Shown here piece by piece: positions 28,131 to 37,069 of a stretch of 64,000 nucleotides of DNA. The notes under the pieces were generated by a model that was given only the letters and a program-made list of their open reading frames with translations, was not told where the DNA came from and did no database searches. The translations under genes were made by a program, and so were the position numbers. Location of the stretch: NCBI RefSeq assembly GCF_012584515.1, contig NZ_CP051461.1:2537501-2601500 (forward strand). The letters are read 5' to 3'. Position 1 is the first letter of the stretch; each line of letters opens with the position of its first letter. The DNA comes from Polaromonas vacuolata (GTDB taxonomy: Bacteria; Pseudomonadota; Gammaproteobacteria; Burkholderiales; Burkholderiaceae_C).

Positions 28131-28745
28131 TTAAAAAGCGGACATACGTTGAGACAAAACTGGCCTGCCTAGTGCATCTATCTTGACTAGCAACATGGCG
28201 CCAGGGGCGAGGTATTCGCCGGTAAACTCAGAAATATTAACTTGGTGCGAAATCAGGATTAATGGCAGATCGCCCTTGGCCAAGAGCCGCTCACGAATCA
28301 CCGCTTGCAGAGCAGAATTTTGGCTCATACGCGCAGAGCGATCTTCAAAAAAAGAGCCTAGTGAAGCCTCATCAACTACCTCACCCAGCGCCATGCCTGC
28401 TCCGGTATCGCGCGTGCGGCACCAAGGACTGCTCAAGACCAGCGCACTCTCAACGCCTTGCGACTTGAGCCAGTGACCAATTTTGACAGCCTGCTGGCGT
28501 CCCAGTTTTCCAAGATTGCGCTGCGTGGCGCAGTCCTTTAAGCTGTAGCCCGCTGGATCACCGATACCTGGGGCATCTGCATGACGCAGCATTAATACAT
28601 ATTGTTGGCTCTTTAGTAGTTCGGCAAGTCTTGCGGTATCTGCAAGATCTGCAGCCATAACAGGCCAAACAAAGGCCAGTAAAGAGATGGCCAACAAGGT
28701 CTTGATAGCCTTGAAGGCATGTGCTCTACGAAAGGCTAAAAACAT
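28131..28745 (-). CDS. Secreted histidine phosphatase family protein
   Basis: A 204-residue protein with an N-terminal hydrophobic signal segment (TLLAISLLAFVWPVMAADL), predicted to be cleaved, so periplasmic. The phosphatase core shows the catalytic motif YVLMLRHADAPG (RHA in place of the common RHG), LGKLGRQQAVKIG, LSSPWCRTRDTG and a second histidine in LILISHQVNIS. These are features of the phosphoglycerate-mutase/SixA-like superfamily. The substrate is unknown. It is the distal gene of the IS-bracketed cassette, 134 bp beyond the ankyrin gene on the same strand, and might be transcribed with catalase. Confidence 0.8.
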   Translation of the reverse strand: MFLAFRRAHAFKAIKTLLAISLLAFVWPVMAADLADTARLAELLKSQQYVLMLRHADAPGIGDPAGYSLKDCATQRNLGKLGRQQAVKIGHWLKSQGVESALVLSSPWCRTRDTGAGMALGEVVDEASLGSFFEDRSARMSQNSALQAVIRERLLAKGDLPLILISHQVNISEFTGEYLAPGAMLLVKIDALGRPVLSQRMSAF

Positions 28746-28879
28746 TTTATTAAATCGCTCATCAAATCTAATGGTGAAAAAAAATGGCTATGAATTTCAA
28801 ACCACTCACGACCATGAATAAACCATTAGGTTAATGCTCAAACGAAACCAACTAAAGCCCAAGGCTAATTAACGTTAAG

Positions 28880-29443
28880 TTAGCGTTGGTTAGCCGCCAA
28901 AGAGTTGGGCGTGTTGCCCGCACTATCCGCAGCATTCATGTCTGCGCCTTTGTTTTGCAGTTGCAATAAGATTTCACTGCGATTAAAGAGCGATGCATAC
29001 ATAGCAGCGGTCTGGCCGGCATTGTTGGTTTGATCGACTTGGCAGTTAGCACCCAATAAAGTTTTGGCAATCGACAATTCGCCCTTAAAAATAGCGCCAG
29101 TCAACGCGCTGTTACCGCGATTGTCTTTGGCACAAGGATTGGCGCCAGATTTCATTAACAAATCTACAGCAGCAGGCCGTCCGTTGTAGGCCGAGAGAAT
29201 CAACGCCGAATAGCCTTGCTCAGTACGCGTGTCTAGCGAGTAGCCGCTGTTAATAAACTCCTGCAGCATGGCGGTATTGCCTTGACGTGCAGCGTCGAAA
29301 AAATAAGCCTCAAGCGAGCGTTTGATATGGCTCGCATCAGGCGTGGCTTTTGTCTCAGAAGAAGACTCCAGCGGTTGATTTTGGGCTTGCGCTAAAGGCA
29401 ACAAGGCCAAGGAAAAAATACTGCTTATTAAAAAACGTTTCAT
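28880..29443 (-). CDS. Periplasmic ankyrin-repeat protein (AnkB-like)
   Basis: A 187-residue protein with a signal peptide (FLISSIFSLALLPLAQAQ) and about four ankyrin repeats (residues about 45-185), seen in GYSALILSAYNGRPAAVDLLMKSGANP, RGNSALTGAIFKGE and GQTAAMYASLFNRSEILLQLQNKGAD. It lies directly downstream of the catalase gene on the same strand. In Pseudomonas aeruginosa the katB-ankB pair has this order, and AnkB is needed for full KatB activity. By analogy this protein probably supports the catalase in the periplasm; that role is inferred. Confidence 0.85.
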   Translation of the reverse strand: MKRFLISSIFSLALLPLAQAQNQPLESSSETKATPDASHIKRSLEAYFFDAARQGNTAMLQEFINSGYSLDTRTEQGYSALILSAYNGRPAAVDLLMKSGANPCAKDNRGNSALTGAIFKGELSIAKTLLGANCQVDQTNNAGQTAAMYASLFNRSEILLQLQNKGADMNAADSAGNTPNSLAANQR

Positions 29444-29557
29444 GAATACTTTCTACAATAGCCGGCGCCATCAATAATTAAATAGCACCGGCCAGATCAG
29501 GAAAAAACTTCCTCGATCAACGTTTAAGCATCCGCATTAAACGCTAATCGCTCAAGC

Positions 29558-31123
29558 TTATTCGCGAAGTGCTGCGGCTTCACGCGCTACCCGAATCGGA
29601 TCGGCAGACACTGCAGCACTGATAGAGCGACCATACTCAGGATCAGCTTTCTGGAAGAAGGAAAGCATGGCGTAAAGCGTATCCTGATGCGTTACCTGGC
29701 CTAGATCACCGGCGAGATTAGAGATCAGGTTTTTCTTTTCTGTCGCCGTCAAACTACGGTAGTACTCACCGGCTTGGCGAAAGTTCAAGGTCTTGGTGAT
29801 GCGCGCCTGTTGGGTGCTGCCAACCAAAGGCAAAGCACTGGACTTGAAAGCCTCATCTTGACTAACACCTGACAAGCGGCTTGGTTCATAGTTGATAGAA
29901 CCAGTACGCATACCAGCGTTCATAGAACCATCTTGGTTATTGCTCACCACTTGGTTACGCGGCCGATTGATAGGCAACTGCAACGCATTTGCGCCTATGC
30001 GGTAGCTCTGGGTGTCGGCGTAGGAAAACAGACGACCTTGGAGTAAACGGTCTTCCGACGTTTCGATACCTGGCACAACATTCGATGGTGCGAACGCGCT
30101 TTGCTCGGTCTCTTGAAAGATATTGCCAGGATTGCGATTAAGCGTCATGGTGCCTATCTTGCGCTCGGGCAGACCTGGCCAGATTTTGGTCGCATCCAGC
30201 GCATCAAAATCAAAACTCGCGAGTTGCTCAGGCTTGAGTACCTGCACAAACAAATCCCACTTCGGAAAGTCACCCTTGTTGATGGCACTAATCAGGTCAC
30301 GCGTGGCGTGATTGAAATCGGTGGACTGTATCTTGGCAGCTTGCGCACCGGTTAAATTGTGCTCGCCTTGTTGCGACTTCCAGTGAAACTTGACATAGGA
30401 ATACTGACCCGCTGCATTAATAAACTTATACGCATGCACGCCGTTACCGTCCATGGTGCGGTAGTTTTTAGGTATGCCGTAGTCGGTGTAGAGACGCGTG
30501 AGCATGTGCGTAGCTTCAGGCGTTTGCGAGAAAAAATCAAAGAAGCGATTAGGGTCTTGAAGATTCGTATCTGGCGCTGGCTTGAGCGAATGAACCATAT
30601 CCGGGAACTTCATCGCGTCCCGTATAAAGAACACCGGCAGATTGTTGCCAACTAAATCCCAGTTACCTTCAGTGGTGTAGAACTTGGTCGCAAAGCCACG
30701 TGGATCGCGCAAGGTTTCAGGTGAATGACTGCCGTGAATAACAGCCGAAAAGCGAACAAAAACCGGTGTCTGGCTACCCATGGTGAAAACTTTGGCACGG
30801 CTCAAATCAGAGATGTCGTCACTGACTGTGAACACGCCGTGGGCGCCAGTTCCACGTGCATGAACCACGCGCTCTGGCACGCGCTCTCGGTCAAACCGTT
30901 GGAGCTTTTGCAACAAGTGAGCGTCTTGCAACAATGTTGGGCCGGTTGGACCAGCTGTTTGCGAGTTTTGGTTATCGCCAACTGGCGCGCCGTTGTCGCG
31001 GGTCAGGGTAGAAGGCGCTAGCGCAGCGGATGCTGCAGCTGAGACTGAAAGCAGCAACGCTGCGGTAATCACGTTCAGAGAGCGGCTAGAAGCGGCATGT
31101 GGCAGAGAACTGTTACTTCGCAT
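29558..31123 (-). CDS. katB: Periplasmic monofunctional catalase (KatB-like)
   Basis: A 521-residue clade-3-like small-subunit haem catalase that degrades hydrogen peroxide. A signal peptide (about 1-35, ending AAASAALA) points to periplasmic location. The core shows the catalytic histidine H88 in RVPERVVHARG, the distal asparagine region GNWDLVGNNLPVFFIRD, and the proximal haem tyrosine in GRLFSYADTQSYRIG. The C terminus lacks the flavodoxin-like domain of large catalases. It is the first gene of the IS-bracketed cassette, followed 114 bp on by an ankyrin gene. An OxyR-like half site lies upstream, right beside the right-hand IS. Confidence 0.93.
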   Translation of the reverse strand: MRSNSSLPHAASSRSLNVITAALLLSVSAAASAALAPSTLTRDNGAPVGDNQNSQTAGPTGPTLLQDAHLLQKLQRFDRERVPERVVHARGTGAHGVFTVSDDISDLSRAKVFTMGSQTPVFVRFSAVIHGSHSPETLRDPRGFATKFYTTEGNWDLVGNNLPVFFIRDAMKFPDMVHSLKPAPDTNLQDPNRFFDFFSQTPEATHMLTRLYTDYGIPKNYRTMDGNGVHAYKFINAAGQYSYVKFHWKSQQGEHNLTGAQAAKIQSTDFNHATRDLISAINKGDFPKWDLFVQVLKPEQLASFDFDALDATKIWPGLPERKIGTMTLNRNPGNIFQETEQSAFAPSNVVPGIETSEDRLLQGRLFSYADTQSYRIGANALQLPINRPRNQVVSNNQDGSMNAGMRTGSINYEPSRLSGVSQDEAFKSSALPLVGSTQQARITKTLNFRQAGEYYRSLTATEKKNLISNLAGDLGQVTHQDTLYAMLSFFQKADPEYGRSISAAVSADPIRVAREAAALRE

Positions 31124-31238
31124 TTATTTTCCTTAATAGACAAACTGATTGAAAGTGCCTCAGGTGAACTTAGACACAACAGAATCAACTATAAGGAAAA
31201 CGAAAGCAAAACGGAATTTGTATTAAATGATAGAAGTG

Positions 31239-31253
31239 ATAGTTAATTGCTAT
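31239..31253 (-). promoter_or_regulatory. OxyR-like half site upstream of katB
   Basis: ATAG-N7-CTAT fits the dimer half of the known OxyR pattern (ATAG-N7-CTAT repeated with 7-bp spacing). It sits about 115 bp before the katB ATG and 8 bp from the IS end. The second half, where expected closer to katB, is poorly conserved. This is a pattern match only. Confidence 0.3.
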
Positions 31254-31261
31254 TTAATAGC

Positions 31262-32348
31262 GCGGATTCAAGTCTGAAGTGCAACTTTGAAATTAACCGT
31301 ACGGGTGGGTGAGATGTGAGAGCATCCAAGCTTCCCGACTACCAAGTCAAAGTTGCCCAGAATGATTTACACACACCTCACCCGTGACGAACGTTACCAG
31401 ATTGCAATCCTCGTCAAAGCAAACTTCAATCAAAGTGAAATTGCAAAAATGATGGACCGTGATAAATCGAGCATCAGCCGTGAGTTGCGTCGTAACCGCG
31501 GTCTACGAGGCTATCGCCCTAAGCAGGCAAATGACAAAGCCCAAGAACGTAGACTTGCCTGCGCCAATAGTCCTAGAGTTGCTGACTCGACATGGGCTGT
31601 AGTGGAGGAAAAGTTGGCTGAGGCTTGGAGCCCCGAGCAAATCAGCGGCCACCTCGAAGCTAGCCACCAACCCGGTGTTAGCTATGAGAGCATTTACCAG
31701 TACATCTACGCTGACAAACGCGCGGGCGGCACCTTGCATAAAACACTGCGTTGCCAGAAGACGCGAAAAAAACGCAGCAGTGGCCGTGAACGGCGCGGCA
31801 CCATCTCTCACCAGGTCTCAATAGAACTGCGACCCGACATCGTGCTTGAGCGTGCGCGCTTTGGCGACTGGGAGGCTGATCTGGTGATTGGTGCCGGGCA
31901 GAAGCAAGCACTAGTGACGATTAATGAGCGTGTCTCTCGCTATTCAATAATTTTCCACGTGCCATTCAAAACAGCGCAAGCCGTAGGGGACGCGTTAATC
32001 ACTTTACTCAAACCGTTCGCTCATTGCGTGCACACTCTCACGACTGATAACGGCAAGGAATTTGCCCAGCATGAACGAATAGCTTCTGCGCTGAGTGCAG
32101 ATTTCTTTTTCGCCCATCCATACGCCTCGTGGGAGCGTGGGGCGAACGAGAATATGAACGGTTTGATTCGCCAGTTTTTCCCAAAGGGGATGCGCTTTAA
32201 TTGCATCACCGACGATGACATTGCTTTAGCGATGCACAGGCTCAATCATCGTCCTAGAAAATGTTTAGGGTATCGAACGCCGCATCAGGTTTTTATGGAA
32301 CAGTTAGAGTCCTATCAGCATACGGTTGCACTTCAAGCTTGAATCCGC
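31262..32348 (+). mobile_element. IS30-family insertion sequence, right copy
   Basis: Same length and end sequences as the left copy, opposite orientation: GCGGATTCAAG at 31262 and CTTGAATCCGC ending at 32348. Its immediate flanks form a 10-bp perfect inverted repeat (TTAATTGCTA at 31243-31252, TAGCAATTAA at 32350-32359). The element therefore seems to have entered the loop of a pre-existing palindrome. IS30 elements are known to favour symmetric targets. Confidence 0.9.
31353..32342 (+). CDS. IS30-family transposase, right copy
   Basis: Identical in sequence to the 329-residue transposase of the left copy, with the same helix-turn-helix and DDE motifs (DWEADLVIG, TTDNGKEF, NENMNGLIRQ). It is intact. 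It reads from the inner side of the element towards the DUF2889 gene, which is convergent. Identity between the copies argues for recent transposition or gene conversion. Confidence 0.95.
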   Translation: MPRMIYTHLTRDERYQIAILVKANFNQSEIAKMMDRDKSSISRELRRNRGLRGYRPKQANDKAQERRLACANSPRVADSTWAVVEEKLAEAWSPEQISGHLEASHQPGVSYESIYQYIYADKRAGGTLHKTLRCQKTRKKRSSGRERRGTISHQVSIELRPDIVLERARFGDWEADLVIGAGQKQALVTINERVSRYSIIFHVPFKTAQAVGDALITLLKPFAHCVHTLTTDNGKEFAQHERIASALSADFFFAHPYASWERGANENMNGLIRQFFPKGMRFNCITDDDIALAMHRLNHRPRKCLGYRTPHQVFMEQLESYQHTVALQA

Positions 32349-32362
32349 CTAGCAATTAATAA

Positions 32363-32382
32363 AGCTTTTACGAATAAAAGCT
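32363..32382 (-). terminator. Possible terminator of the DUF2889 gene
   Basis: AGCTTTTA and TAAAAGCT pair around loop CGAA, 75 bp past the stop of the minus-strand DUF2889 gene. Downstream on that strand the sequence is T/A-rich. The stem is short and A+T-rich, so this is tentative. Confidence 0.4.
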
Positions 32383-32455
32383 GATGAAAAATTACCTTGT
32401 GAAAAAGTCTAGCAAAGCAGAAAAAACACGTGATTCAACAGAAAAATAAAGCGGC

Positions 32456-33034
32456 TCAACTGTTTGAATCTTCTGTCCAGTTGACAAACTGCGGGTAGTG
32501 GCGAGAAATAACCGGGCCATTGAAATCCCACGACTTGCACTTTCCCATGTGAAAAGATGGCGTTGCACCCGGTGCCAGCGTATTCGGGCCGCCAAAGCGT
32601 ATCACCGCTCGGCGTACCGGAATGGTTTGATAGGCCGCAGTCGCAAGGTTGAAAAGCAGTTCACGTATGTGCGTGCAAGACTTAACACCGCCCAGTGTTT
32701 CGCTCAGAACCTTATGCCAACCGGGGCCTAGTGTGCAGCCCACCAGCGCTTGCAAGGGGTCTAGAGCCGAAGGGCACTCATTAAACGGTACGCTCGCCAT
32801 TGATGAGGCTATTGCTCGAATTATCAAATCATCATCGACTGTGACTCGCACATACATGTCGTGCACAGCATCCCCGGCGGCTACGACACCTTTTTCTACG
32901 GCCAACGTTGGGTAGTGGCGCGTATCGCGCAAATTCGCATCTATGTCCCAAAGACCGTCTTCGCGTTCAAAGCCATTGAAAGTGACAGCGCGGGTGTGTA
33001 GAGGTTTTCTGAGGGCGGGTGAAGGAAGATGCAT
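32456..33034 (-). CDS. DUF2889 domain protein
   Basis: A 192-residue soluble protein of the DUF2889 family. Family features are RKPLHTRAVTFNGFEREDGLWDIDANLRDT at the N terminus, GDAVHDMYVRVTVDDDLII, a cysteine-containing GCTLGPGWHKVLSETLGGVKSCTHIRELL segment and a C-terminal DFNGPVISRHYPQF. It has no signal peptide. The biochemical role of the family is not known. It is a single gene between the IS element and tRNA-Val(CAC). Confidence 0.82.
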   Translation of the reverse strand: MHLPSPALRKPLHTRAVTFNGFEREDGLWDIDANLRDTRHYPTLAVEKGVVAAGDAVHDMYVRVTVDDDLIIRAIASSMASVPFNECPSALDPLQALVGCTLGPGWHKVLSETLGGVKSCTHIRELLFNLATAAYQTIPVRRAVIRFGGPNTLAPGATPSFHMGKCKSWDFNGPVISRHYPQFVNWTEDSNS

Positions 33035-33201
33035 TGCGGGGAAATCTCCTAATTTATTTTAAAAAATGTCGCTTGCTAAAACTTGGCGTCCGCAAAACAT
33101 AAATACAAACTTTAACAGCACAGGCTTTGAGAAGAATGCATCGTCAGACAAGGAGTCAAAGAATTCGGCACTACTGCATAAAATCCATAAAAATACGGAC
33201 G

Positions 33202-33239
33202 AAAAAAAACCTTGCAACCGAAAAAGAGTGCAAGGGTTT
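33202..33239 (-). terminator. Rho-independent terminator of tRNA-Val(CAC)
   Basis: Read on the minus strand, AAACCCTTGCA pairs with TGCAAGGTTT (one bulge) and runs into TTTTTTTT. It begins about 40 bp after the tRNA. Confidence 0.75.
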
Positions 33240-33277
33240 AGTTTGAGTCCGATCTCTGTGAGATAAAACTTAGGGTT

Positions 33278-33352
33278 TGGTGGAAGATGCAAGTTTCGAA
33301 CTTGCGACCCTCGCAGTGTGAGTGCGATGCTCTACCCCTGAGCTAATCTTCC
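33278..33352 (-). tRNA. tRNA-Val (anticodon CAC)
   Basis: A 75-nt cloverleaf on the minus strand. The acceptor GGAAGAT pairs with ATCTTCC, CCA is encoded, the anticodon stem TCGCA/TGCGA encloses loop CTCACAC (anticodon CAC), and the T-stem GCAAG/CTTGC is intact. It decodes GUG. A clear terminator follows. Confidence 0.93.
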
Positions 33353-33424
33353 TTCTCGGCAGATTTACCCACCAAGCAAGACTTAAATTATATGCTGGAT
33401 TTCGCTGATTTCCAGCCAAGCGCA

Positions 33425-34135
33425 TTAAGCAGCAGCAGAAACACCCCGCCAAACCGTTTTTCCCTTGCTGGCTTTGTCAATAATGGCCAGTAACTTTTCA
33501 TGCTCAGCATTTTCTTCTTGATTAGCCAACAACAGTGGCAATTCAAACTGACTCAAATCAACCACAGGCAAAGACTGCCCTGTCTCAGGCCCAGTGCTGA
33601 GCTCCATCATCAAACTGTTTTGACCACGTGTGAGATTGATATAGACATCTGCCAGCAACTGCGCGTCTAGCAGCGCACCGTGCATGGTACGGCCAGAGTT
33701 GTCGACTTCTAGGCGCTCACACAAGGCATTTAAAGAATTGCGTTTGCCCGGATAAAGCTCCTTGGCCATCATCAAACTATCGGTGACTTTACTCACGCAT
33801 TGCTTGAGTGGTGGCAGGCCTATCAGTTCGAGTTCTTTATTTAAAAAACCTACATCGAATGGTGCGTTGTGAATAATCAGCTCGGCACCCTGCAGATAGT
33901 CCAACAACTCTTTAACAATCGCAGAAAACTTAGGTTTGTCTTTCAGAAAATCATTGCTGATGCCGTGAACCTTGAGCGCGTCCTCATGACTGTCACGGCC
34001 GGGGTTGAGATAGAAATGCTTGTCGTTTCCGCTGAGTTTTCTGCCCAGTAATTCAACGCAGCCTATCTCTATGATGCGGTCACCGCTTTCTGCGGACAAA
34101 CCGGTAGTTTCAGTGTCTAGAACAATTTGACGCAT
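33425..34135 (-). CDS. dnaQ: DNA polymerase III epsilon subunit (proofreading exonuclease)
   Basis: The 3'-5' proofreading exonuclease of the replicative polymerase. The 236-residue protein carries the three exonuclease motifs: D7 and E9 in LDTETTG, HNAPFDVGFLN, and HGALLDAQLLADVY with the catalytic His and Asp. The C-terminal region (about 185-236) would bind the polymerase alpha subunit. It stands 39 bp downstream of the ferredoxin gene on the same strand, at the end of the isc cluster. Confidence 0.95.
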   Translation of the reverse strand: MRQIVLDTETTGLSAESGDRIIEIGCVELLGRKLSGNDKHFYLNPGRDSHEDALKVHGISNDFLKDKPKFSAIVKELLDYLQGAELIIHNAPFDVGFLNKELELIGLPPLKQCVSKVTDSLMMAKELYPGKRNSLNALCERLEVDNSGRTMHGALLDAQLLADVYINLTRGQNSLMMELSTGPETGQSLPVVDLSQFELPLLLANQEENAEHEKLLAIIDKASKGKTVWRGVSAAA

Positions 34136-34174
34136 GGCGTGATGATTTAGTCTGTGAAAATCCGGCGTTAAAAA

Positions 34175-34513
34175 TCAATGCAATTCTTTGGCGTGATTGA
34201 CGGTGTAACGGGGAATTTCCACCGTCACATCGGTCTGCGATAACAAGGCTTGGCAACTCAAGCGCGAATTAGGCTCTAAACCCCAAGCCATGTCGAGCAA
34301 GTCTTCTTCACCGTCTTCAATCTCGCCTAAAGATTTAAAGCCTTCTCGGATCACCACATGGCAAGTGCTGCAAGCGCAACTCATCTCGCAAGCATGCTCA
34401 ATCTTGATGTTGTTCTCAAGCATGGCTTCGCAGATGGAAGTGCCGGCCTTGGCGCTGATTTCAACGCCTTGTGGGCAGTATTCAGGATGGGGCATTATTT
34501 TGATGATGGGCAT
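34175..34513 (-). CDS. fdx: ISC-system 2Fe-2S ferredoxin
   Basis: A 112-residue adrenodoxin-type ferredoxin that supplies electrons for Fe-S cluster assembly on IscU. The cluster ligands are in CEMSCACSTCHVVI (Cys-x5-Cys-x2-Cys), with the fourth in SRLSCQALL. It is the final isc gene, 22 bp after hscA, in the usual order hscB-hscA-fdx. Confidence 0.95.
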   Translation of the reverse strand: MPIIKIMPHPEYCPQGVEISAKAGTSICEAMLENNIKIEHACEMSCACSTCHVVIREGFKSLGEIEDGEEDLLDMAWGLEPNSRLSCQALLSQTDVTVEIPRYTVNHAKELH

Positions 34514-34535
34514 GGGTATTACTTTTAAATCCGAA

Positions 34536-36398
34536 TTAAACGGTTTGAATATTTTTGCCAGCTAAGGCCTTTTGAATGCCACGGTTCATGCGCATGGCTG
34601 CGAATGATTCAGTGGCCTTTGCCAAGGCGACAGTAGCGGCCTCGATAGCAGCGGCGTCACCATTGCTACGGGTCTTGGATAAGTCAAGCATGAGGGCGTT
34701 AATTTCAGCAAGTTCTTCTGCATTGAGCAGATCTGCATCTTTGTCCAACGCGCTTTGGGTGGCCATTATCATGCGGTCGGCATCGACCTGAGCCTCGGCT
34801 AATGAGCGCGATTTCATGTCTTGCTCAGCGGTGGTGAAACTTTCTTGCAACATGCGTGCAATATCTTCATCAGACAATCCGTAAGACGGTTTGACGTCGA
34901 TGCGCGACTCTACGCCGCTGATTTGTTCTTTCGCTGCCACGCTGAGAAGGCCGTCAGCATCGACAGTAAAGCTCACACGAATACGCGCGGCGCCGGCCGC
35001 CATAGGCGGTATGCCGCGCAACTCAAAGCGCGCAAGACTGCGGCAATCAGCTACCAAGTCGCGCTCACCCTGCACCACATGCAGGGCTAAGGCAGTCTGA
35101 CCATCTTTATAAGTCGTGAAGTCTTGGGCCATGGCTGTGGGTATGGTTTGGTTGCGCGGCACTATGCGCTCAACCAATCCACCCATAGTCTCAATCCCCA
35201 GCGACAGAGGTATCACATCTAGCAACAGCAAATCATCACCTACGTGATTGCCAACCAGCTGGTTTGCTGAAATGGCTGCGCCCAAAGCGACGACTTCGTC
35301 AGGATTGAGGTTGGTGAGTGGTTCACGTCCAAAGAAACTACCCACTGCTTTACGGACATGCAGCATACGGGTTGAGCCACCAACCATCACCACGCCATCG
35401 ATTTCTTCACGGCCTAAATTGGCATCGCGCAGCGCTTTACGCACTGCAGTAATCGTGCGTTGTGTGAGGTGAGCAGTAGCGGTTTCAAATACCTCGGCAT
35501 TCATTTCAAAATTAATTAACGCTTTAGACAGCTGAACGTTAAATGGTGCTGAGCCGCGGCTAGAAAGTGCCTCTTTGCAAATTCGAGCGGTGCGTAGCAG
35601 TGCCGCCTTATCGGTAGCAGTCAGTGCGTCTGCTGCCAAACCGGTGCGGGTCAATGCGCTGTCAACCAAAGCGCGGTCATAGTCATCGCCGCCCAGCGCC
35701 GAATCGCCGCCGGTTGCAACCACTTCAAAAACACCTTGCGTCAATCGCAAAATAGAAATATCGAAAGTGCCGCCGCCTAAGTCATAGATAGCAAAAACGC
35801 CTTCGCTCTGGTTATCCAGTCCATAGGCAATGGCTGCAGCTGTCGGCTCGTTTATCAAACGCAGCACATTAATACCCGCGAGCTGAGCGGCATCTTTAGT
35901 AGCCTGACGCTGCGCATCATCAAAGTAAGCCGGTACTGTGATGACAGCACCGAAGACTTCGTCATCAAAACTGTCCTCGGCGCGAAAACGCAGTGTCGCC
36001 AAAATCTCAGCACTGACTTGAACCGGGCTTTTATCACCCGCCACAGTTTGCAGTGTGACCATGCCAGGCAAGTCTTTCAAGAGATAAGGCAGATGGGCGC
36101 GATTGACTATATCTTCTATGCCGCGGCCCATAAGACGCTTGACAGAAGAGATGGTATTGCGTGGATCTTGCACCTGCTGATCGAGCGCAGCGTAGCCAAT
36201 TTGCCTACGCTCTTCATCCAGATAGCGCACTACGCTGGGAAGAAGTATTCTGCCCTGCTCGTCTGGCAGACATTCGGCTACGCCGTTACGTACGCTGGCA
36301 ACCAGCGAATGTGTTGTACCCAGATCTATGCCAACGGCAATACGCCGTTGATGCGGGTCAGGTGACTGACCGGGTTCGGAAATTTGCAGAAGTGCCAT
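34536..36398 (-). CDS. hscA: Fe-S assembly Hsp70 chaperone HscA
   Basis: A specialised Hsp70 that helps transfer Fe-S clusters from IscU to targets. The 620 residues comprise an ATPase domain ([38 protein letters not shown]) and a substrate-binding domain. HscA rather than DnaK is indicated by the short N-terminal extension before the ATPase core, the length and the isc context. It lies 37 bp after hscB, so the two are probably cotranslated from one message. Confidence 0.95.
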   Translation of the reverse strand: MALLQISEPGQSPDPHQRRIAVGIDLGTTHSLVASVRNGVAECLPDEQGRILLPSVVRYLDEERRQIGYAALDQQVQDPRNTISSVKRLMGRGIEDIVNRAHLPYLLKDLPGMVTLQTVAGDKSPVQVSAEILATLRFRAEDSFDDEVFGAVITVPAYFDDAQRQATKDAAQLAGINVLRLINEPTAAAIAYGLDNQSEGVFAIYDLGGGTFDISILRLTQGVFEVVATGGDSALGGDDYDRALVDSALTRTGLAADALTATDKAALLRTARICKEALSSRGSAPFNVQLSKALINFEMNAEVFETATAHLTQRTITAVRKALRDANLGREEIDGVVMVGGSTRMLHVRKAVGSFFGREPLTNLNPDEVVALGAAISANQLVGNHVGDDLLLLDVIPLSLGIETMGGLVERIVPRNQTIPTAMAQDFTTYKDGQTALALHVVQGERDLVADCRSLARFELRGIPPMAAGAARIRVSFTVDADGLLSVAAKEQISGVESRIDVKPSYGLSDEDIARMLQESFTTAEQDMKSRSLAEAQVDADRMIMATQSALDKDADLLNAEELAEINALMLDLSKTRSNGDAAAIEAATVALAKATESFAAMRMNRGIQKALAGKNIQTV

Positions 36399-36435
36399 GC
36401 GTATTTTTAGAAAACTCTTTTAAATAGGGAATAAC

Positions 36436-36966
36436 TCATTGTCCCAGTTGCTCAAGACGAGACTCCAGCTCGGATGCAAATCGCTCAACAAACATAAGGC
36501 TTCTCACCTGATTTGCAGCGGCGGGAAAATCATTTTTTTCATCTAGCGTCTGCGCTATTTCAGCCAGCATTTCTCCTCGACGTTGCCTGACTTCGGTCTC
36601 AATCGTCTCAACGTCGAGTAAAGAGTCGGCGTCTTCAAGCGCTTCGCGCCACTCCATTTGCTGCATTAAAAAAGCCGTTGGCATGGCGGTATTATTTTCA
36701 GCATTGATGGCAGCACCGTTAAGCTCGCAAAGATAGCTAGCCCTTTCAAGCGGATTTTTTAGCCGGCGATAAGCCTCATTAATACGTACCGACCACTGCA
36801 TGGCAACGCGCTGAGCAGAGCCGCCTTGGGCGGCAAATTTGTCCGGGTGGGTCTGACGCTGAAGCTCTTTCCAACGTGCATCTATTGCGGGGCGATCTTG
36901 CGCAAAACGCGGGATTAAACCGAACAGTTCAAAGTCGTTGGAAGTGAGCGAGATCAAAGCTTGCAA
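36436..36966 (-). CDS. hscB: Fe-S assembly J-protein HscB
   Basis: A 176-residue co-chaperone that delivers IscU to HscA and stimulates its ATPase. It has an N-terminal J domain with the HPD motif (QRQTHPDKFA) and the RINEAYRRLKNPLERASYL segment, and a C-terminal IscU-binding helical domain. It begins about 160 bp after iscA. A GC-rich hairpin in that gap may reduce expression of hscBA-fdx compared with iscRSUA. Confidence 0.94.
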   Translation of the reverse strand: MQALISLTSNDFELFGLIPRFAQDRPAIDARWKELQRQTHPDKFAAQGGSAQRVAMQWSVRINEAYRRLKNPLERASYLCELNGAAINAENNTAMPTAFLMQQMEWREALEDADSLLDVETIETEVRQRRGEMLAEIAQTLDEKNDFPAAANQVRSLMFVERFASELESRLEQLGQ

Positions 36967-37039
36967 AGTGGTGACGATATAAAGAAATGGATAACGCAGT
37001 AAAAAGCGTTAGGGAAAAAGTACAGCGATTAAGGAAAAC

Positions 37040-37069
37040 CGGGCGCCTAGCAGCAAAGCTTGGCGCCCG
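37040..37069 (-). terminator. Possible attenuator hairpin between iscA and hscB
   Basis: CGGGCGCC pairs perfectly with GGCGCCCG around a 14-nt loop. On the minus strand the stem is followed by GGTTTTCC, a short imperfect T-run. It could partly terminate or process the isc transcript between iscA and hscB. Confidence 0.45.

Larger units (their letters stand above)
26940..32348. mobile_element. Putative IS30-bounded composite transposon carrying katB-ankyrin-phosphatase
   Basis: Two equal-length (1087 bp) IS30-family elements lie in inverted orientation and enclose 3235 bp with three genes on one strand: catalase, ankyrin protein, histidine phosphatase. The copies encode identical transposases, and the roughly 130 bp compared at one end are base-for-base identical. 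They therefore arrived recently or are kept alike by gene conversion. The arrangement is that of a composite transposon. I found no matching target duplication at the two outer ends, so independent insertion beside a resident locus, or later inversion between the copies, remains possible. Confidence 0.6.

Noticed and set aside
28131-31123. Defence island or toxin-antitoxin module between the IS copies
   Set aside because: The three genes are catalase, ankyrin protein and histidine phosphatase, which are oxidative-stress type rather than defence families.
26930-32360. Target-site duplication for the composite transposon
   Set aside because: Outer flanks (TTG on the left, CTA on the right) do not match; only a GC dinucleotide common to all four ends is seen, which cannot be told from the inverted repeat.
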